A stretch of DNA of 64,000 bases, from assembly GCA_944470555.2 (NCBI GenBank), contig OX104134.1, forward strand, positions 113,082,701-113,146,700. Reading direction: 5' to 3'. The stretch is from Heterobilharzia americana. Taxonomy: Eukaryota; Platyhelminthes; Trematoda; Strigeidida; Schistosomatidae. Of this stretch, positions 38,479-51,340 are shown in pieces (the first letter of the stretch is position 1; every line of letters begins with the position of its first letter). The notes under the pieces are model-generated. The model was not told the origin of the DNA. It worked only from the letters and a program-made list of their open reading frames with translations, and searched no databases. The position numbers and the translations under genes are program-made.

Positions 38479-40990
38479 AGTACCAACTCCCTGTACATCC
38501 ATCGCCGTTGTGCCACTTAGCATTCTCCCTCTGCTACTCAAGCTTGGACTCAAATGGATCATATCACAACCAGCTGCCGATGGCGTGGGTGTATGCAGGA
38601 CTGCCGCTCCATATTTAGTACTTATTTAGAATTTGATCATGCTTTATTATGTGCTAAGCTGGTCTTACGTTTGTGTGATAATCAAAATTTCCATCTTAAA
38701 CAGGTCAATGCAAGCAAGTTAATTGCACCTAATATTGCAGCTAAATATCAATCTGAGCTAGATTTAGGCCTGGGTACCGATGGTCTAGAAAGTGTAGACG
38801 AACATTGGCTGCACGTGCAAGACGTCATGAAATTAGCGAGTGAAACCGCTTGGGGCTTGGAAGAACGTCCTTGTAAAAAAACTAGATCTCTGCGAGGTCC
38901 CTGCAACTTTTTGATGCCTGTCAGACCATTTCGGCTAATAGCGAGTATAATTGTTCGTATGTCTCTTACGCGAAAGATTACACAACACTTACACAGGACC
39001 CATTAGGCTTGGTAGTTAGGACACGCGAGTGAGATGGGAGCAACAGCTGTATCTGGCAATAGTCGGAAGTCGTTCCAGCCCATCCAAGCCATTGACAGCA
39101 AGATGCCAAATGTCAGTGAGAGTGTCTGTGAGGTAGATAGTACGGTGATAAAAGATCTTCAAAGACGCGTAGAACCCTGAACGGAACACTTCAGAAGGCA
39201 GTTTAGCTGGGCCACTGCTCCAGTATCGTTAGCTTCACTGTATCGTGCTGTGTGGCCAGTTTATACTGATCCACCTAACGAAGCGGAGGTCCATAAGGAA
39301 CTCCAAGTTCTGAAACCCCACAAGGCACCCGGCCCAGACAACTTATCCCTGGCTCTTTTTAAGGATAGAGGAATGACTCCACTCATGGAACTGACTAGAT
39401 TGCTTGAGAAGGTATGGCAGACTGAGTGTTCCATCACTCTAGAAGGAAGCCAGTGTTGTGACCACCCTTAAAAAGGTTCTGTGATAATCATCAGAGTATT
39501 AGTCTGTTACGACTCTGGTCGAAAATATTGGCTGGTATCATACTTCTTAGGCTTTCCAAAACACGTGAGGAAATGATTCACTATGAGCAGGCCGGGTTCC
39601 GTTCAGGTGGTGGGTGCATTGGTCATTTGTTTACCCTTCACCAGATGCTTGAACATCGCCAGACGCTTTGCAGGCCAACAATCGTTATGTTTTTCTTTAC
39701 ACTAGGTCTGACTTCGATTCACCGAACAGGGCTATACTCTGTGTCCTCGAGAAATTTATTAACAGCCTGAAAGTCTTATTTTAAAAGCTCAGGTAGAGTT
39801 AAACCATACAACCACTTGTCTCCACTGTTCTAAAACAGCAGTGGGTATAGGTAGGGTTGCCTGATTTCTCCAATTTTCGTTAACTTTGCCATCGATGACG
39901 TTCTTGAGACGACTGTAAAAGAGTTGCGTGATAGTGGTGTAGATCTACTACCCAGAGAACAGCTATTCGACCTCGAATATGCAGACGATTTCATCTTACT
40001 GTGCGATAACACGCAGGCTGCTCAAGTACGCATTTAATCAGTTGACGATGTATGTCCGTAAGTATGGTATATGCTTCGCACCATTAAAGTCAAAAGTACT
40101 TTCGCAAGATTGGAAGGATCCTGTGCCTGCATTCACCCTTTGCATTAGCCGTTAGAAGTAGTCGAAGAGTTCGTGTATCTGGGTGATTGTGTGAGTTCTG
40201 GCGAACGTATGAGCGGTGAAATTTTCAACCACCTATCTAAAGCGAGAGTTGGATACATCAATCTGGATAACTTTGACGCTGTCTCGACGTTAGTCTGACC
40301 TTTAAAGGGTTGGGTTTACGAAGCCTCTATGTGAAGAATGCTGTTCTATGCCTGTGAAACCTGGTCTCTCCGAGCTGAGAATGTGTGATGACCGTGTGTT
40401 CGATCATTGCTGTATCCGTAAGATTGCTCTTATCCGGTAGCAACACCATGTAAGTAATTCTGAGATATGACATGATGGAGATCATCACTCAATGAGTGAC
40501 GTCATCTGGAAACACCGGCTTCGGTGGCTTGGATATGTGTTACGCATGTTGTCCCAACGGCTTCCACACTTTTCATTCTTTGTCAATCCTGGGACTAGAT
40601 GGAAGAAGCGGAGGGTTGGTCAGTGCATGACGTGGCACCGTGCAATGAAGGATAGTTGTATCGGTTAGCATCTGTTGGTTCATCACGACTCTTTGGATGG
40701 GGTCCGAGAGATCACGAAACTCAGTGGCTTGAGACGTTATTAGATATGGCCCAAAGTCAAGACCAGTGGGGGTCATGCTGTAGCTTTCTCCAATCTTCTG
40801 CTGCTGTAAAGTAATGAATGTTTTGTTTTACTGGACTGCCCTTCTAATCATGTTATTCTTATCGTTTTTCTTTCTTATTTATCCACTTCCCATCGTTTAT
40901 GTCTTTACATTACTGTTATACTTTTTTGTGTGGTGCATTTCTTGATGCCCTTGTTGTACCATTTTTGTGTTATATTAGTGATAATAAACC
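38479..40990 (+). mobile_element. decayed non-LTR retrotransposon, endonuclease end plus RT
   Basis: The order along the + strand matches schistosome pol proteins. First is the endonuclease end (MDHITTSCRWRGC..DHALLCAKL, 38554-39006), then the RT start (HKAPGPDNLSLALFKD, 39250-39471), then EQAGFRSGGGCIGHLFTL (39528-39770). The active-site box EYADDFILL follows at about 39973-40000, then FVYLGDCVSSGER and the C-terminal RLRWLGYVLRM-like region near 40530. The 3' UTR runs to about 40990. Several frame shifts and stops make it non-functional. It lies downstream of the last KCC exon seen, in the sense orientation. Confidence 0.85.
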
Positions 40991-41289
40991 TAGGTAAACA
41001 ATCAAATTAGCGATTAAATTCAAAATTCATAAGTATTAAAAGCTTCTTAATCTTTAATTAGTTGATTAGAGCGTTCATCTTTCAGCGTAGGATGTGAAGC
41101 AAATACGGTATTGTAGAGTTTTATGTTTAGTAGTGCGCGCATAAAGTCTTACATACTTACTCCTGATCTTGCCTGAGAACCGCCATGTAGAGCTTTGAGT
41201 GAAAAGGATGCTTGTCAGCTGATGAAATAACCCATGCCAGATATGTACAAGAGTAAAGATGTTTTCCAGAGCAGTCCCAACCAAATCTT

Positions 41290-42690
41290 TAAAGGTACAC
41301 CTCTAGTTGTGGTGATAGTCTTCTAAATTCTACGCCATACAACATAGTCTTTTTTCAGCAACCCAGGAATGAATAAAGGGGAACAATAGAGGAGAATAGG
41401 CAAAATGCAGGAGTTTGCGAGGCACAAAAGAGGAATTGAGCTATACCAGATACTCTCAGCTTCCTAATATCAAAAGTTAGATGGAAATTCTTTTAGAAAT
41501 TAGTAAGATATGAGAGCACAAGAAAAGGACCAAAGAAAACACATGCCGAGATAAATCACACTTGTGACATTCCCTAATTCACAACCATCAATAAAACAGG
41601 AGGCACAAGAGTTATGTTCGTATCTAAAACTAAAGTCTAACATTTTGAAGAATTAAGCACAAGATCATTCACTGAGGATCATCGTCTAACAGTAGGTAGG
41701 AAATTGTACAGTTGGAAACAATTTGTTGAAGAGAAGACGGGTTTGAAAACTGTCAGGTCATCAGCATATACTGGCTTAAGATGGCTAGTCATGCAGAAAG
41801 AATGAGAAAAGACCAGAGTAAAGGAAGGCACCTTATGGAATACCAGCCTAAGTAAGCAATGAGGTGGAGTACTTCCTCTGTGAACAGTAGATTGTTTTTT
41901 TTTTCAGAGAGATAGAAATGCAGCCCTCTGATTATCCAGGACTCATCTATTGCGTCAGCTAGGTTGTTCTGCAAAAGAGGTCTTGGGACAGAATCAAATG
42001 CTAAAGTAAGGTCTAAAAAGGCCACACCTGACATACTTAGAATTTCTACTAAGACTATAAACAATATTGTGATGTAAGACATTGGTGGCATCCAGAGTGC
42101 TTCTTTTGCTTTCGCATGCAACTTGATTATGATCTCCAAAACCTTTAATGGGAGTTCAAGCACAGGTATTATTAGCTTCTCTACTATTTTCAGGAACGGA
42201 GAAGTAACTACAATCGGACGGAATTCCAAACATGCGCTGTCACTGACTTAGATACAGGGACTGTCTTAATATCTTTCCAGGCACCTGGTATGTTGTTTTT
42301 TGAAAACGATCTACTAGACATGTTAGTCAATGGATGGTATAAAATATCAACACATTTCGTGAATATGGAACTTGGCTTGTTATTCGGAGTTGAACTGTAT
42401 GAAGGGTTCAGGTATTTGAGACATTTTAAAACATCTTTCTAGGTGAGTTTTGAACAGCATTCTTCATTGGGAATGGGCGGACAGAGTAGGATGGGACAAT
42501 CAGGTTGGCGTATAAGCGATTTGTGTAAAGCACAGACATCAACACGTGCTTCTTTTCTAAGATGTTTACTACCAGTGAGGTCTTCAAAAACTTTCCACAT
42601 AGTGGAAGACCCCTTGCATGACAAACGTTCCTGGTTATATGTTCTCTAACCTGTAATTTAGCCAAGGCAGTAAGGGTTAAACTTTCAATG
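41290..42690 (-). mobile_element. decayed non-LTR retrotransposon of a different family, RT domain
   Basis: The minus-strand open frame 42229-41789 carries FRPIVVTSPFLKIVEKLI (RT block 2a), then FLDLTLAFDSVPR (motif A). Further along, at about 41768-41740, another frame gives VYADDLTVFKPVF (active-site YADD box). The block upstream at 42665-42426 may be the preceding linker. Motif style differs from the EADD/FADD families on the other strand, so this is at least a third family. Broken by frame shifts. Confidence 0.75.
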
Positions 42691-44400
42691 GCTTATATGT
42701 AGTGATTAGTTTAAAATCCATTTTGCAGTAGCCAGATGTATAACAGCGTCTACCTGATATTTCAAGGTTGTTTTACTGGATATTTAAGTTGAATCGATAC
42801 CTGTCAGGATATTATCAAGCATCATTCAGAGCAAACCGTAAACAGATCAACTGACTTATAGTTTCTAGCCATAACCCACCCTAAAACTGAAATCTGACGT
42901 CTAAATTTCGCTTTCTCTTTGAAATATGCCTTTATGTAACCGTTGAATAGATTCGTGGCTGTTTGTGATTGTTTGAGAATTATCTTCAGATTGCACTAGT
43001 TCATGAAACCGTTTACCTGATTTCTCATTGTTTTAGGAACAGTCTTAAATGATTTTCCACATTATAGATAAGCTTGGTAATATGGCGATTTGTACGGAAA
43101 ATGGCTTAGTGGATATTTCATTTATTTAATCATGATAATTTAATGAATTTTGTCTTCTAAACAATGGAAAACTGATGATTAAAGTCTGCTACTTTTTATT
43201 TCTTTCTATTTTTCACCTGTATGAGTTTGCATGCTCTTAACAATTAGATAAGCTTATGTTTATCAGTTAGCAAGTACAGCTAGGCAACCACCCGTCAAGT
43301 CACAATTGTGGCCAATTGCTTACTGCACGAACATTCACAACGCTTCTGGATGCATCTCGATCCGATTCAGTTTATGTCTTTTCACAGTATAGGTCTTAAC
43401 TGCTTTTATGAAGTTCAGAATATCCTGTGATCCTGAAAGAACTGTATGACTTAAGTTGTGCTTGTTTTTCCGTGTTACTCTAGTGTGAAGTTCGCTTCCA
43501 GTTACTCATTTGAATGAGTCATTCAAAATCGATTGAGATCTTTGTTCAAAACTATTGTTCAGCAAACATACATTCGACCAAGTGAATCATATTTTATCCT
43601 GTACATCACCCGAATTTTTTTTCCTATTACCTAAAATCCTTCCAATTAAGATTTTATCTGACATTGATTCATCTGTAGGACATTTTTAGAGCATGGAGGG
43701 GAAGCACATATATTTCTCGGTAAAAAAATACCTCAGACTTACTACTCCTATGTGGTGTTATGACCGTATCTGGTAGTAATCGTCTGAAGAATATGAATCT
43801 GCTGATTCAACCGTAGCGCTGACATCGCAGGTGATGAGTCTCAGATATACATTCTACGCTCGTATACTCAATTCACCCATACAGTGAGTCACGCAATCAG
43901 TCACTCCAATCTCGTATGGCAGTACACTAACTCGAGTACTTATTGTCCGTATACTTTTGGGCAATCTGAATCATCTTTATTACACAGCGAAATTGCATGG
44001 CCACAATTCATAATTTACAAAAATGAAACAACCGATTTCGTTCACGGAAAGTGAGATAATCACAATACCTGACATCAGTCAGCATGCAATTATTTCCGTA
44101 GTGTAAGTCAATAAAGGAGTAAGAAGCCGATGGATAGCACTTAAACCGAGCTATACAATAATGTTACCAATGAAATCATATGGACAATAACTTTTCAAAA
44201 AATTATAATATGACAATATATTCAACCAAGCAACGATGTTCGATTTATTGGCATCGCTGAAACTGAGTAACGGCCAGGGAAACGGATAGATTTATTGTAT
44301 CACAAATCGCTTTGTATGATGAAGTAAAACGTGGTAATATCCAGGGGATAAAACTCAGAATAATAATAATAATAGCCATAAGTGTCATGTAATTAAAACT
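42691..44400. other. no gene recognised; possible repeat at 43.76-43.94 kb
   Basis: AT-rich. A GC-richer block around 43760-43940 (with CACGCAATCAGTCACTCCAA) resembles part of the inverted-repeat element at 53.17-53.32 kb, which also holds CTCAGTCACTCTATCTC. Confidence 0.4.
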
Positions 44401-45306
44401 TGACGGTTGTCTAAGTGAGAACTAGTATGTATTTCACAAGACAGCCAGTGCCTACTTGCAAATGTCTGCTGCAAGTACTCCCAGTTTAATTATAAGGAGT
44501 AAGGTTCTGGAATAATTTGACCACTTCACTTACTTAGGGAGTTGCATCAGCCCGTATGGGCTGGTTGCTAACGAAATTTCAGCTCGGATAATGGAGGCCT
44601 CTTTTGCATTTGCCAACTTGCACCATTTTTTGTGCGGACTTGCGAGGTATCCGACCTTCTATCAAAGGACGAGTATACTGCACTGCAGTCTGTTCCGTCT
44701 TGTTACACGGCTGAAACAAAGGCATTAAAAGTAGAAGACATGAAGCGGTTGCAGGTGTTTGATCATAGTGTTTTCGTAGCATTGCTCGGGCTTGGTGAAA
44801 TCATTGTGTTGAAGCCAGATGAAGTGTAAAAGGCAAGACAGGCAAGTCAGTTGATGAGTCGTGAACCATAGCCAACTGAGATGACTTCGATATGTGTTGC
44901 GCATGACCATTCATCGCCTACTGCAATATGCGATGCTAGGAAAGTTGGATTAGGTTGTAAGCGGGTTCAGGGTGGCCGAACCAGATGTGTCACCAGTCAC
45001 GGAGATGAAGTTTGTGACTGTTGATCTGAGTTATTTGCGTAGATGTCCCTGAGACGAAAGAAATCAGTGGTTAAGAACTGACTTTTTGTGACATGGCTGA
45101 AAGTTGGTTACAATAGCGGACATGTATTCACTCCTTGACATCTACTAAAGCTTGAGTAATCACACTAATCTTTATTTTGAGACTGTTTATTCTCCCACAC
45201 TACTTTATCTACTCTGATATCATTCTTTTTTATCCACCTTTTGTTTGTGTACTACTGTGAAGTGTGGCAACTTGAGCAGATGCGCCTGTTTGTGAGATTC
45301 TGCGTT
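44400..45306 (+). mobile_element. non-LTR 3' fragment, recent duplicate of 32.5-33.1 kb
   Basis: Longer at its 5' side than its twin. 44518-44640 encodes FDHFTYLGSCISPYGLV and NEISARIMEASFAFANL of the post-RT region. From 44731 on it is about 98% identical to 32541-33120, carrying the same premature stop. Relative to that twin it lacks three single bases, each in a doublet. It stops abruptly at 45306, before the TCAG tail. Confidence 0.85.
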
Positions 45307-46019
45307 TAAGTATATTAGGCGGTGGTAATATGTACCATTCCATAACCCCTACCTATATTTTAGTCATCTTCCCTGTAAAATTTACATAGAATTACAGAAT
45401 AGCCTAATGGTACTGCACACATGTAGGTATCTGATCCTATGATAAAGACGCTACTAATTAGTCTGATGATATTTCTCTTCCTTTTAATATTTGTGAAAGT
45501 AATTTGAACTTCAAAGTTGAATTATTATTATTTGTTTGTTTGTATACTTCCAACGACTCTTGTTTCTAGTCGTGCTACATCTCACTAAAGCAGTGTTTTA
45601 AATCAACTAAAATAACAAAATTTCAAAGCAGCTGGAGAAAGGAAATATATTTAAAGGTGAGAAAAGATGGTAGTCTTACGTAAATCAGCAACAGTGGTGG
45701 GATTTTCGATTAGTTTTCAAAAATATTACTAGTTTGCTCATTTCAGTATACATACCAAACCTAGCATACTTGGCTCTGAAGCGTTATTATTTTGTGGGAA
45801 ACAAATTTTAATGGATCGCTGTCCCGACCTACGGGTTTTCATTCTTTCTCAGCTGAAGGCCAACTCAATGACTACAGAGTCGAATGATTGGCAACCAATT
45901 AGGTTGACAAATTATTGTTGGTTGACTATTAGAAGCTTAGTATAAGTTTATGAAAAGGCTCTGCATTTGAAAACTTACGAGTGTAACAGTCATGGGTGAG
46001 TAATCAGGTGAGCTGTATA

Positions 46020-47110
46020 CGTTGTATGGTGTCTGCCAGTGATGTTCACTTTCCATTCTTATATAACCTTGACATAGATGCACTTGTGTAGGTTCCCTTC
46101 TTCTCGTCTGACTTCACAGAGATTGATCTTTTCACAAGAAGACTTCTTCGTAGATCTACAGTACGCAGATGACATAGTCCTGTTGATTAAGATACTTTCA
46201 CAATACAGAGTTTACTGAACACTGAGTAGCAATTTAAGAACGTTTGGGACGCATTTCTCACTACATAAATGCAAACTGTTTCTTCCAAACTGGTTTGCGT
46301 TTGTGCCAAGTCTAACAATAACTAGTGGAGTGATTGGATTCCCTGATCACTTTATTTACCTGGTGAATCGAACCAGCCCGGATGTGCCAGTCACCGATAA
46401 ATTTTATCATGGATATGTAGAGTTCCATTGGCCTTCCCCAACCCACCCACGTTAAGGCTCCACAGTGATATCAGATTGTCTATTAAGGGTCTATTGTACT
46501 GAGCTGCGTTTCACTCTGTTCTATGTAGGTGGGAAACATGACCCCTACAAGTTGACGATATTGGACGTCTTTAGGTATTCAATTGCCGTCGTCTTCCCAG
46601 CAGAGGCCATGCGTCGTGGTACCATCACAGTACGTAGACAACAGGCCCTAATTTTAGGGAATGTAGGAAAGTCAGTTAATGTGGTTGTGGTTTGCGCTAC
46701 GTATGCCTAGTTCCGTCTGCAGTCATACAGTGTTAGTTAAAGTAAATGTAAGCTTGTAAAAGTTAGAGGCGATCAGACTAAAACATATCATTATCGTATG
46801 AACTCTGACTGTTGATCTGAGTCGTGTAGTGGGATGTAGACTTCCTGGTTTTGGTCCGCATGACGACAGTAAATTTTGTGTGTAGACTAGGTGATATTGC
46901 TCAAAGTATATCAGTGGTACAGATATATTCACGTATTTTCATCATACTCATGGTACTGAATGTCAGTTTTATCTTATTCCTTTGGCTGTCTTTTGAAGAA
47001 CTTCTATGACTTTTGACAACTTTCTTTCTTATTTCTTTATCATGGTGCATTTTTACATGATTAACTGACATGAGGTGTACCAACGTGCACCGTTACTAGT
47101 TGACTGACGT
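46020..47110 (+). mobile_element. decayed non-LTR fragment with YADD box
   Basis: Near 46155 one frame reads LQYADDIVLL, the RT active site. Further on are remnants of the segment before the C-terminal region (TGATATCAGATTGTCTATTAAGGGTC at 46469), then GTTTGCGCTACGTATGCCTAG (L-R-Y-V-C-R-M-P-like). The 3' UTR block ATGAGGTGTACCAACGTGCACCG follows near 47080. No long frame survives. Confidence 0.65.
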
Positions 47111-47477
47111 ATGAAGATGCAATCAGTTATTTGATATACCTGGCTAACTCACTGGTGATTAACTCTGTTCTTCCTATTGTTAGGTGTATTTCTCTGCATA
47201 TCTCGTGTGTGCCAAGTAACTTCGCGTGTTCTGATAAGTTTAGAAATCTCTTCATGGTGATTCGCATTTCATTACAAAGGTTTTCTTCTGCTACTATTTA
47301 CATAAATTCTTTCAAAGTGTCTTAGGGATTAGTCATCTGCACAAATGGTCGAATTCCAACTGAAGGCATTTAAATCGTCGTCTTAAAATTTTTATATCAG
47401 TTTGAGCTGTCTAGTGATATCCTTTGCTTCACGCTGTATTTGATGAGTTCAAACTGCCGGGTAATCCTTTGATTTGT

Positions 47478-47481
<4 letters not shown>

Positions 47482-47519
<38 letters not shown>
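47482..47519. repeat. (AT)19 microsatellite
   Basis: Perfect AT run. Confidence 0.95.
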
Positions 47520-47521
<2 letters not shown>

Positions 47522-50214
47522 CCTTAAATTTAATTAGCTCCTTGAGGCAATTTCTGTGAATTCATTGACCTCATTTTCCTGATTGTTGCACTCTTTTCCT
47601 CTTACTTTGACTGACATTTATTTGCGGTATAAGACACTTAATTGCCGCTCCTAATGTATATGACTGCGTGGACTGTATGTATGTGTGTGTGCGTATTTAT
47701 GCGTCAATTCTTAAGGTTGTGTTAACTTTAGCCTACTGGATTTATGATGATTCCTGTTATATGTTTTGTATTTTTTCTTAGGATTATGTATAAGTCGGTT
47801 AATATTTTTTTCATACATTTTTTATACTAAGCGCTAAACTTCGTTCACAAAAGAATTTATACAGTGACCGTTTTGTTTTTGCATTACCTTCTAGTTTTCT
47901 TACGAAAAGTAGTGATAGCAAAGAAATCGCACTTCACAATTGTGATATCATATATAAACTTTTAAATGAACCTATACCACTTGTTTGTTGACCCTATGAT
48001 AAGTCAGCTGAACAAATTTGCCGAGTTGCAAGTTGTCTATAAGTAAGGACATAAGCTATGATAAATCTTGACATCATCCGATTTTAACCAAGTATTTGAT
48101 GCATGAGTGGTTTCTCAGAATTGATCAAATTTATGATAGTTTTTACCACAAACCAGTATCAGGTATAGAAGCAGTTTGCACTAGTCTACAGATTTTCTCC
48201 TGTCAAACGAAGATGCATATTCATGATATTTGGGAACGATAACAGTTGAATTTCAAGCTGGTAACTCATATATAATGCACTAGCTGTAAAAACTGGAAGG
48301 TAGCATTCTTTACATACACTTGATGGGTAATAAGTGCATATCATGAGGACCTTTTCAAATAAGACAAACACATTTTATCCTGCAGTCACTTCTTAAATAT
48401 CATTCTTCATGTTGGTTAAGTGAGCTCTGTGTGTTAGACATTTTATATTTGGACGTCTATGTCTTCAAAGCATAGTATTTGATAGGCTACTCTCATAGTG
48501 AGATACATCTCATATGATGTGTAGCTTCAAATAAGTTCCATTTTCTTTCTTTTAGCACTAACGTTGAATAATAGTGTGATCTTGCATTTCCATAGAAACT
48601 GTACAATGAATAGCATATTCACTTTTTAATATCATTTAGGTGTAAAATCTGTTTCTGTCTGGGCTTTTATTCTATATGTTGCCTCAGTGTCTTACTGTTA
48701 CTTAGTGAACAAAGGTATTTGAATTCCAAAGAAGTCCACATTTTTCTGTAGAAATTATTATTTTAAACACTCTTGGTTTTTATACGATACTTCAGCGAGT
48801 CAAAGTAACCATCTCAGATATAGTGGGTATTAGTAACTAAATTAGCTTCTCGCAGTGTGGCATTGTATTGTATACATATATTAACCCGCTAAGAGCCTGC
48901 ATTCCCGATTGTTCTGTGATGTATGAGATGTCTACCCACCTTTCCTGCAATTACTTTGTTTCTAAGCCTTGCTTTTCCTTATCCTACCTATTGACGTTAC
49001 CGGAAGAAGAGCGAAGTATGAGCCGTACAAATCAACCAACTTTGGTTTTTACTACTATATTGATTGCTACTAGTATTTGTGTTCCTTACGCAATTAGTTT
49101 TGGGTGCAACTTATGCAAATGAATCCCACTACGGCTTCATTATTTTTGATAGAGCAATCAGAACAGGTGATTAGCTAATAATTTTTTTCTGACAAATATA
49201 AGCTGTTAATGAACGGTATTGACGATTATAACAGAATTGACGTTTTAAATCCCATATCCAATTATCTTTGGTTTCAGCATTTTAAGTGTAAATGATTTGT
49301 TGGCTAGATGGAAGGTTTGTGAACATTGTTTTTGTCCTCCTCAAATTACAATAGTTTGCAAATTTGAAGTGTTCAAAAATCTTGGTTTTGGACTTAATTT
49401 CTTGCTTACTACCCCATACCAAGCGTAGCACTTGTTGATATTGAAGAAATTACTTCCCTTCACTTTTTTAACATATAAAATGTGAGAATAACAGAATCGG
49501 CGTTAGGAACATTTATCACTTATAAGGTAATTCATTGTTTGAGTTGATGTATTTTCGAAATTGGTACTGATTTATGTATGTGTTCTTCAATTCTATTTTC
49601 GGCAAGTGACGTTCAACAGCTTCAAAGTACTCTATGTGAATTTTCAACAGCCATCTCAAAGTTTTAAAAAAACATCAGCTCGCTGTTTGAAGAATGTGAT
49701 GCAATATGGAAAAGGATAAGGTTTAGGATATCACAGTCCGGCTGCAAATAAATCCTACCAGCGCAGTTCTCCAAATAATAGAAATAAGGTTTCACCTACC
49801 GCTGTGACCGGTTTTTTTTAACGGGTTGTCACTATACTCCCACCCACAATCTTCCGCCTATTAAGTGGTTGGCACGGGCACCTCTTCTTAGTCATAGAAT
49901 TTATTCCTTTATGACACAGCTGATGTGTTAGTTACAGTAATCAATCAAAAACTTCCAATATATCGCCATTAGATGCACAGAATTTGATGGTTTTTTGTAC
50001 TAAGCATCACGCAGAACAATTATCACATGGAGTAGTAACTCATAGCTTTTGTCAGTGCATAGTTACCAATGTGTTCAGTTTTTTCTTTATGAATGAAAGT
50101 TCTCACTGAGCTTTATATTCAGTCTTTGTCATCAAAGCTTTGAGAAAAAAAAGATTTATATGTACTTTTATTTCAACAGGGAAAATAAAATACATCCTCC
50201 ATTTTTATATTTAC
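47520..50214. other. no gene recognised
   Basis: AT-rich. An open frame at 48868-49122 contains hydrophobic residues but no known pattern. May be KCC intron. Confidence 0.4.
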
Positions 50215-50424
50215 AATGGGTACTGGCTGGCAGTGGAATCCAGCACTTCTTTTGTGTTCTATTTCGGGCTGGTCAGCTGGGTGCACCTGCCTCTAAGTGA
50301 GCGGTATTGTTCCCACTAAGACTCTAACCTGAGACCAATCGCTTCAAATCCCAGAGGGTTATTTCATAGACCACCGAGTCATGATAGCCACTTCTTGTGC
50401 GACGAGTATAGTTTTTGTGTTACA
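50215..50424 (-). repeat. Sm-alpha-like SINE, minus copy
   Basis: On the minus strand: CACAAGAAGTGGCTATCATGACTCGG, then the tRNA-like head with an imperfect B box. Next comes GTGGGAACAATACCGCTCACTTAGAGGCAGG, then a degenerate hammerhead with CTGACCAG in place of CTGANGAG. It ends in CTGGATTCCACTGCCAGCC. G8 of the ribozyme core is C and the GAAA box is disturbed, so it should be inactive. Forms a head-to-head pair with the next copy. Confidence 0.8.
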
Positions 50425-50429
50425 CAAGT

Positions 50430-50576
50430 AACAACACAAAAACTATGTTCGTTGAACAAGAAGGGGCTATCGTAACTCGATGGGCTAGTGGATAGCGCTG
50501 TGGAATTTTGATTGATCGGTCCTGGGTCCGAGTCTTAGTGGGAAAAACATCGCTCACTGGGAGGTAGGTATATCTA
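50430..50576 (+). repeat. Sm-alpha-like SINE, plus copy truncated before the ribozyme
   Basis: Reads AACAAGAAGGGGCTATCGTAACTCG, an A-box-like TGGGCTAGTGGATAGCGC and a B-box-like GGGTCCGAGTC. Then GTGGGAAAAACATCGCTCACTGGGAGG. It stops at GGTATATCTAG, exactly where stem I of the hammerhead would lead into the core. A non-LTR element fragment begins there. Confidence 0.8.
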
Positions 50577-51340
50577 GGCGGCGCCATAGGTGGCGCCGCC
50601 GTGATATTCGTTTGTCTATTAAGGGTCGCGTGTACTGCACAGCAGTCCGCTCTGTTCTGCTATATGGCTATGAAACATGGCCATTGAAAGTGGAGGATAC
50701 AAAAAGGCTTCAGGTGTTTGACCACCGTTGCCTTCGTAGTATAGGACGTATTCCGTGGTGTCACCACGTGAGTAATGCAGAAGTTAGGTGTAGAGTTTTG
50801 GGGAGAAGAGGTAAGTCAGTCGACGAGGTTGTGAACCTTCATCGACTGAGATGGTTGGGACACGTACTACGTATGCCTAGTCACTGATTGCCTCGTCACA
50901 CAATGTTAGCTGAGGTGGGTCCAGGCTGGAAAAAGGCCCGAGGTGGCCAGACTAAAACATGGCACCAATGTATGAAGTCTGTGGCTGTTGGTTTAAGCCA
51001 TGTAGGACGATGCAGACTAGGTGGTTGGGGCCCACGGGATAAGAGGAACCAGTAGTTGGAGACCCTAGGTGATATGACTCAGAACCGAAGTCAGTGGCGC
51101 AGATGTATACATACATTATCCTCATCTTAACAACGCTATACCGAATCTCACTATTTTGTCACTCCTCTTTCCTTTCTTCTCGTACTTTATATTTCTTTTG
51201 ACTGCATTCACTTATCTTCATCCTTCGCCTCACTAGCTTTTTACTTGATGTGCTGATATGAGGTGTGGCAACTCGGACCGTTACGCAGTAATGCCTGGTC
51301 CTATGTTGATAATGATGATGATGATTATTATTATGAAAGT
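50577..51340 (+). mobile_element. 3' fragment of a non-LTR retrotransposon with (GAT)n-like tail
   Basis: In frame from about 50590 the sequence encodes RWRRRDIRLSIKGRVYCTAV, then SVLLYGYETWPL, FDHRCLRSIGRI, HRLRWLGHVLRMPSH and, after a stop, KTWHQCMKSV. This is the C-terminal region of pol. The 3' UTR runs to a GATAATGATGATGATGATTATTATTATG tail near 51305-51336. One of the least decayed fragments of this family here. Confidence 0.85.

Noticed and set aside
48868..49122. 84-codon ORF as a possible exon
   Set aside because: No family pattern, no clear splice context and no neighbouring exons.
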